NCBI RefSeq assembly: GCF_900103285.1
Contig: NZ_FNGS01000012.1
Coordinates: 62,001 to 126,000, forward strand
Length of the DNA: 64,000 nt
Source of the DNA: Siphonobacter aquaeclarae
GTDB taxonomy: Bacteria > Bacteroidota > Bacteroidia > Cytophagales > Spirosomataceae
Reading direction: 5' to 3'
The notes beneath the pieces are model-generated. The model had not been told where the DNA came from. It saw nothing but the letters and a program-made list of their open reading frames with translations, and ran no database searches. The position numbers and the translations under genes were made by a program. Within the stretch, counting starts at the first letter, position 1, and each line of letters opens with the position of its first letter. Of this stretch, positions 60,067-64,000 are shown piece after piece.

Positions 60067-61650
60067 TTACCAGCCTGGATTTTGGGTAAGTGAGGGATTC
60101 AGGTCGCGTTCCTTTTGCGGAATGGGCCAAAGATAATGGCGGGATTTGTCGAACTGGCGGTTAAATGCGACCACCTGTACCGTAACCGGCGACCCGCTGG
60201 CCGGTTGGTAAGTCATGCCGTAAACCGGTCCGGTCATGACGGTTTCAGCCGTCTTCCAGCGGCGGATGTCAAACAGACGCAGTCCTTCAAAGGCCAGTTC
60301 AACCGCCCGCTCGCGGCGGATGACCGTCCGCAGATCGGTTTGCGTAGCGCCGGAAGCTATGGCCGGTTGCTTCACATCCGACCGTCCGTTGCGGACGAGG
60401 TTCAGCGCCGTAAGTACCGTCGCATCGATCTGATTCAGTTCCGTTTTCGCTTCGGCATAGGTCAGCAATACCTCTGCATAGCGCAGCAGGATGATGTTGA
60501 TGCCGTTGTTGGACGGATTGGCATAATCCTCCGTATTGATGTACTTCTTGATGTTGAAGCCTGTCGTCGACGCGATATAGGTACTTCCGATGGCGTCAGC
60601 GGTACCGCTGTTCGGCGCCGGGAGGAATTTGGCGCCGCTCGGCAGTACATCGCCTGAAAGGTAGACGGAAAAGCGCAGGCGCGGATCCCGTCCCGCGGCC
60701 GGATTCAGGGCGTCGTAACCGCTGGCCGGGTCTGAAATCAGCTTGCCGGAAGCCATTTCATAGGTATCGACCAGGGCTTTGGTAGGAACATAGTAGCTCT
60801 GTGCGTTTTTCTGGCTATATGGCGCCAGGAGGTTGAATACCGCGTTGGAGTAGGTATCCTTGATAAACTGTTTGTCGAGAATGACCTCCCTGTTGTTTTC
60901 CGCGGCATAGCTAAAGAGCTTTTCGTAGCTGTCATTGAGCCCGTAGGTACCCGACTGAATTACCTGGTTGGCAGCGTCCGCGGCGAGCTGATACCGACCG
61001 GCATACAGATCGGCACGGGCTTTGAGCGCCAGGGCAGCCCCTTTTGTGATGCGGCCCTTGTCGGCCGTGGCATACGTGGCGGGCAGGAGAGTAGCGGCTT
61101 CTGTGAGTTCCTTGTCTACAAAATCCCAGATTTCCGTAACGGTATTCCGCGTCAGTTTCCGGCCTTCTTCGATGGAAATGGACTTTGTCACGAGCGGTAC
61201 GTCGCCAAAAAAACCGGCCAGTTTGATGTACTGATACGCCCGGAGTACTTTCGCTTCTCCCTTGAACTGCCCGATGAGCGCGGTATTGGTCGAAGCTACT
61301 TTGTCTACGTTTTCCAGAAAGTAGTTCGTCGCCCGGATACCGCGGTACGCGTTGGTCCATTCGGTCAGTAGCTTGGAGCTGGTGGCGTCATAGGTCCCCA
61401 GCTCGACATAGGCCTGTACGTCGAAGTTCTGGTTGGTATGAGCGATGTCGGTGACGGCGTCCCAGGTAAAGATCGATGTCCCGTCGAGGTCGTTGTAGAG
61501 GGAGTTGACGGCGAGCCGCGCGTCGTTTTCATTTTTCCAGAAGACACTTTCGGAAAGACGGTCATTCGGAACCGTTTCCAGCAGGCCCCGGTCGCAGGCC
61601 GACAAGCCGGCCATCAGACCCAGGGTGAGTATTGCGAGGCGTAACTTCAT
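60067..61650 (-). CDS. RagB/SusD family outer-membrane lipoprotein
   Basis: A 527-residue SusD homologue with a lipoprotein signal (LILGLMAGLSAC-type; MKLRLAILTLGLMAGLSAC) and the usual N-terminal RagB features (NDARLAVNSLYNDLDG, LRAYQYIKLAGFFGDVPLVT) plus the C-terminal NLVRNGRSDVKQP ... RRERAVELAFEGLRLFDIRRW. It is 5 bases after the SusC stop and 3 bases before the sulfatase, so it is part of the same operon and acts as ligand-binding lid. Confidence 0.94.
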   Translation of the reverse strand: MKLRLAILTLGLMAGLSACDRGLLETVPNDRLSESVFWKNENDARLAVNSLYNDLDGTSIFTWDAVTDIAHTNQNFDVQAYVELGTYDATSSKLLTEWTNAYRGIRATNYFLENVDKVASTNTALIGQFKGEAKVLRAYQYIKLAGFFGDVPLVTKSISIEEGRKLTRNTVTEIWDFVDKELTEAATLLPATYATADKGRITKGAALALKARADLYAGRYQLAADAANQVIQSGTYGLNDSYEKLFSYAAENNREVILDKQFIKDTYSNAVFNLLAPYSQKNAQSYYVPTKALVDTYEMASGKLISDPASGYDALNPAAGRDPRLRFSVYLSGDVLPSGAKFLPAPNSGTADAIGSTYIASTTGFNIKKYINTEDYANPSNNGINIILLRYAEVLLTYAEAKTELNQIDATVLTALNLVRNGRSDVKQPAIASGATQTDLRTVIRRERAVELAFEGLRLFDIRRWKTAETVMTGPVYGMTYQPASGSPVTVQVVAFNRQFDKSRHYLWPIPQKERDLNPSLTQNPGW

Positions 61651-61655
61651 GACAA

Positions 61656-64000
61656 TCAGAAATTAAGGTTGAGTCCGACGGTGTAGAGAGCTGTCTGCGG
61701 GTAGTACACCGCGCGGCCGGATTCCACTTCCGGGTCGAGGTTCCACTCGTTGAGTTTTGAAATCGTAAACAGGTTCGTGGCAGACGTGTACACGCGCAGG
61801 CGGTTCAGGCGCAGCTTCTGCGTCACCTTCGCGGGCAGGTTATACGCCAGCTGCACGTTCTTCAGCCGGAAATAGGAACCGTCGATGACGAGGCGATCGG
61901 ACGTTGCTACGTTCCGCAGGTCAAACTTGATCGGCCGCGGAAAACGGGCGTCGGTATGCGTCGGCGTCCAGTAGTTGTTCGTATAGATTTTGTGCGTGAA
62001 GCCTTCCTGGTTTCCCATTTCGGCAAGTGCGCCGGCGAGACGGACGTCTACGTCAGCCGTCCCCTGAAAAAGAAGATTCAGTTCGAAATTCTTGTACGAA
62101 AAGTCCGCGTTCAACCCAAAGGAATACTTCGGAAAGGAGTTGCCAATATTGGTCATGTCGTTGGCGTCGATCTTGCCGTCGCCATTGAGATCCAGGTACT
62201 TAACATCTCCGGGCCTGGTATTGGCGGCGTAGGTAGCCTTGTACTCTGCGATTTCCTGATCGGTCTGGAAAAGCCCGGCTGTTTTGTATCCCCAGAGCGT
62301 ATTGATCGGCAGGCCTTTGGCGATGATATACCGCGGATTGATATCGGTACCGGTGATGTAAGGGCCAGTACCTTTGAGGTCGACGACCTTGTTCTCATTG
62401 ATACTCAGGTTCGCGCCGATGGAGTAGCGGAAGCCGGAGGGAGAAGTACCCGATCGGTAGCTGGCGCTGAATTCCCAGCCTTTATTTTCGACGGAGCCGG
62501 CATTTTGCGGAGGCGCCGTCAAACCGATCGTCGCAGGAATATCCAGGTTCAGCAGGATGTCGTCCGTGCGTTTTTTGTAGTAGTCGATCGTGACGTTCAA
62601 CCGGCGTTGCAGAAACGCGGCGTCCAGACCGAGGTCGAGCTGTGTCGTCGATTCCCAGCCCAGCGCGGCGTTCGCGAGGGTGGTCTGCCGGTATCCCTGC
62701 ACTGCCGCGCCGCCGAACGTATAGCCTGATGCGGCAAGGGCAGCGTAGTAGCTGTAGAGGTCAACCGACTGGTTCCCTGTTTTTCCCCAGGAGCCGCGGA
62801 GCTTCAGGTCACCGACGACCGGCGCAATGGATTGCCAGAAACGTTCCTTTGATACGCGCCAACCGGCTGAGAACGAGGGAAAGAAGCTGTACTGCTTGTT
62901 TCCGGTGAATTTGGACGAACCGTCGTACCGCCCGTTTACCTCCAGCAGGTACTTCCCGTCGTAATCGTAGTTGATCCGTCCGAAATAGGAGCGGAGACCG
63001 TATACGGCATCGTTTCCGGAGTTACTCTTGGTGCCGTCGTTAGCGCCCTGACCGATAGACGTGATGTCATTGTTGTAAAACCGCTCGCGGTATGCTGTCA
63101 GGAACGTCTGGGTATTGCCGATCTGGGAGTATCCCGCCAGCGCTTTCAGGGTATGCAGACCGAAGCTCTTTTCATACGTCAGCAAGCTGTTCAGGGTATA
63201 TTCCCGGAGTGAATTCCGTACTTCCGTGAGGCTGTTGTTCGCAACGGTTTTGACGATACCGGTATTCTTGTCGGTATTCGTGTAGGCGTTGGTGAAGTTC
63301 TTTTCGGCGACAAACTGACCGCGACCGGCGATCTGCGTCGAGAACGTCAGCCCCGGAAAAATGTCCCACTCGCCTTTGACATACCCCGCCAGGTAGTCGG
63401 TATACCGCTTCGAATCCCCGCCGATTTCGGCATACATAAGCGGGTTATTTCCTTGTGTGCTAAGACCATAGGTGCCGTCTGCATACTTCGGGACGGCCCA
63501 GAGGGATCCGTGAAACATGATGTTGATCGGATCGACGGTCGGTTGCAGGGAATAGTTATACCGGTAGTTCACGTCTCCTGTAAACCGAAGATTCTTAGCC
63601 GCGGTATAATCGGAGTTCAACCGGATTTCTCCGATTTTGCTATTATAGTGTGTGATCACTCCGTCCTGATCCTGATACCGGATGCTCAGACGGGTACGAA
63701 GGGCTTCGCTGCCGCCGGCTACCGACAGGGTATGGTTTTGCTGGGGAGCTGCCCGGAGCATGGTTTGGTACCAAACGTTCGGCAGGGGGTACTTTTCCCG
63801 GTCGGTTGCACTTACCCAGGTTTTGATGGACTCTTCGGTAAACCGGGCCGGCAATGCCGCGCCGGCATTGGTGTAGGCGGCTACCTGAAGGCGCATATAG
63901 TCTTCCAGCCCCATGTTTTTCGGGGTATTAATGGAATTCTGAATGGCGTAGTAACCGTGGTAGTCAACCGATACCTTGCTGCCTTTCGCCCGCTTGGTGG
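61656..64000 (-). CDS. SusC/RagA family transporter, C-terminal part (cut by window edge)
   Basis: About 780 residues are visible, open at the right edge. The upstream-most visible residues (TKRAKGSKVSVDYHGYY) are the end of the plug, the start of the barrel follows, and the protein ends in LYTVGLNLNF with a terminal aromatic, as for outer-membrane barrels. It pairs with the SusD and sulfatase downstream. The N-terminal part (signal, possible STN) is outside the window, so whether it is FecR-controlled cannot be said. Confidence 0.94.
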   Translation of the reverse strand, partial: TKRAKGSKVSVDYHGYYAIQNSINTPKNMGLEDYMRLQVAAYTNAGAALPARFTEESIKTWVSATDREKYPLPNVWYQTMLRAAPQQNHTLSVAGGSEALRTRLSIRYQDQDGVITHYNSKIGEIRLNSDYTAAKNLRFTGDVNYRYNYSLQPTVDPINIMFHGSLWAVPKYADGTYGLSTQGNNPLMYAEIGGDSKRYTDYLAGYVKGEWDIFPGLTFSTQIAGRGQFVAEKNFTNAYTNTDKNTGIVKTVANNSLTEVRNSLREYTLNSLLTYEKSFGLHTLKALAGYSQIGNTQTFLTAYRERFYNNDITSIGQGANDGTKSNSGNDAVYGLRSYFGRINYDYDGKYLLEVNGRYDGSSKFTGNKQYSFFPSFSAGWRVSKERFWQSIAPVVGDLKLRGSWGKTGNQSVDLYSYYAALAASGYTFGGAAVQGYRQTTLANAALGWESTTQLDLGLDAAFLQRRLNVTIDYYKKRTDDILLNLDIPATIGLTAPPQNAGSVENKGWEFSASYRSGTSPSGFRYSIGANLSINENKVVDLKGTGPYITGTDINPRYIIAKGLPINTLWGYKTAGLFQTDQEIAEYKATYAANTRPGDVKYLDLNGDGKIDANDMTNIGNSFPKYSFGLNADFSYKNFELNLLFQGTADVDVRLAGALAEMGNQEGFTHKIYTNNYWTPTHTDARFPRPIKFDLRNVATSDRLVIDGSYFRLKNVQLAYNLPAKVTQKLRLNRLRVYTSATNLFTISKLNEWNLDPEVESGRAVYYPQTALYTVGLNLNF

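Overview
The window looks like chromosomal DNA from a Bacteroidota bacterium, most likely the Cytophagales (Spirosomataceae-like). The evidence is three SusC/SusD-type outer-membrane pairs, several proteins with a type IX secretion (T9SS) C-terminal sorting domain, an ECF sigma/FecR/STN-SusC regulatory cascade, BACON domains, A-rich translation starts without Shine-Dalgarno sequences, and -7 promoter boxes of the TAnnTTTG type. By eye the GC content is mid-50s %, with a few AT-rich intergenic blocks. No rRNA, tRNA, prophage, insertion sequence or CRISPR array was seen.

Layout. 0-8 kb: start of a two-component propeller sensor, a DinB protein, an AraC regulator, OsmC, a secreted esterase, a T9SS-sorted beta-helix protein and a membrane TPR/LuxR-type regulator. 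8.4-16.1 kb: a secreted sialidase preceded by a 7-bp tandem repeat, an AT-rich gap, a serine-resolvase homologue that has lost its catalytic residues, and a SusC/SusD pair. 16-31.6 kb: a dense run of small housekeeping, detoxification and regulatory genes (alpha/beta hydrolase, Nudix, three SDRs, EamA exporter, DJ-1/PfpI, ECF sigma, VOC, GNAT, VOC-GNAT fusion, DUF72, darcynin, DUF1569) with four Crp/Fnr-like regulators and one HxlR regulator. 31.6-39.5 kb: an AT-rich island of secreted carbohydrate-related proteins. It holds three related BACON/ricin-lectin genes, the largest with an N-terminal sialate O-acetylesterase-like domain, then a pectate-lyase-superfamily beta-helix protein. 39.7-49.4 kb: a DUF805 protein, two related secreted hypotheticals, a proline-iminopeptidase-like hydrolase, DUF1801, and two MacB/FtsX-type permeases. 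49.5-56.4 kb: a minus-strand operon ECF sigma > FecR > STN-SusC > SusD. 56.4-58.3 kb: a pentapeptide-repeat protein, a 2H phosphoesterase and a GyrI-like protein. 58.3-64 kb: a REP-like repeat cluster, then SusC (cut by the window edge) > SusD > sulfatase.

How the genes work together. The SusCD pairs, sialidase, sulfatase, esterase/lectin proteins and beta-helix proteins point to capture and breakdown of decorated (acetylated, sulfated, sialylated) glycans. The ECF/FecR/STN-SusC set is the classic trans-envelope signalling arrangement. In the 16-31 kb block, regulators sit next to their probable targets. In three cases a palindrome lies at or just past the regulator's stop codon, in the promoter of the next gene.

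Main points for follow-up: (1) the Crp-like regulator/operator cassettes, where regulators with an RETLSR recognition helix pair with a TGTGA-N6-TCACA palindrome and one with PESLSR pairs with a TAACA-N2-TGTTA palindrome; (2) the catalytically dead resolvase before SusCD, with three upstream direct repeats; (3) three paralogous lectin genes that share a leader with a tiny upstream ORF and an unnamed four-cysteine module with identical cysteine spacing; (4) the heptamer microsatellite before the sialidase; (5) the two-hairpin REP-like repeats near 58.4 kb.
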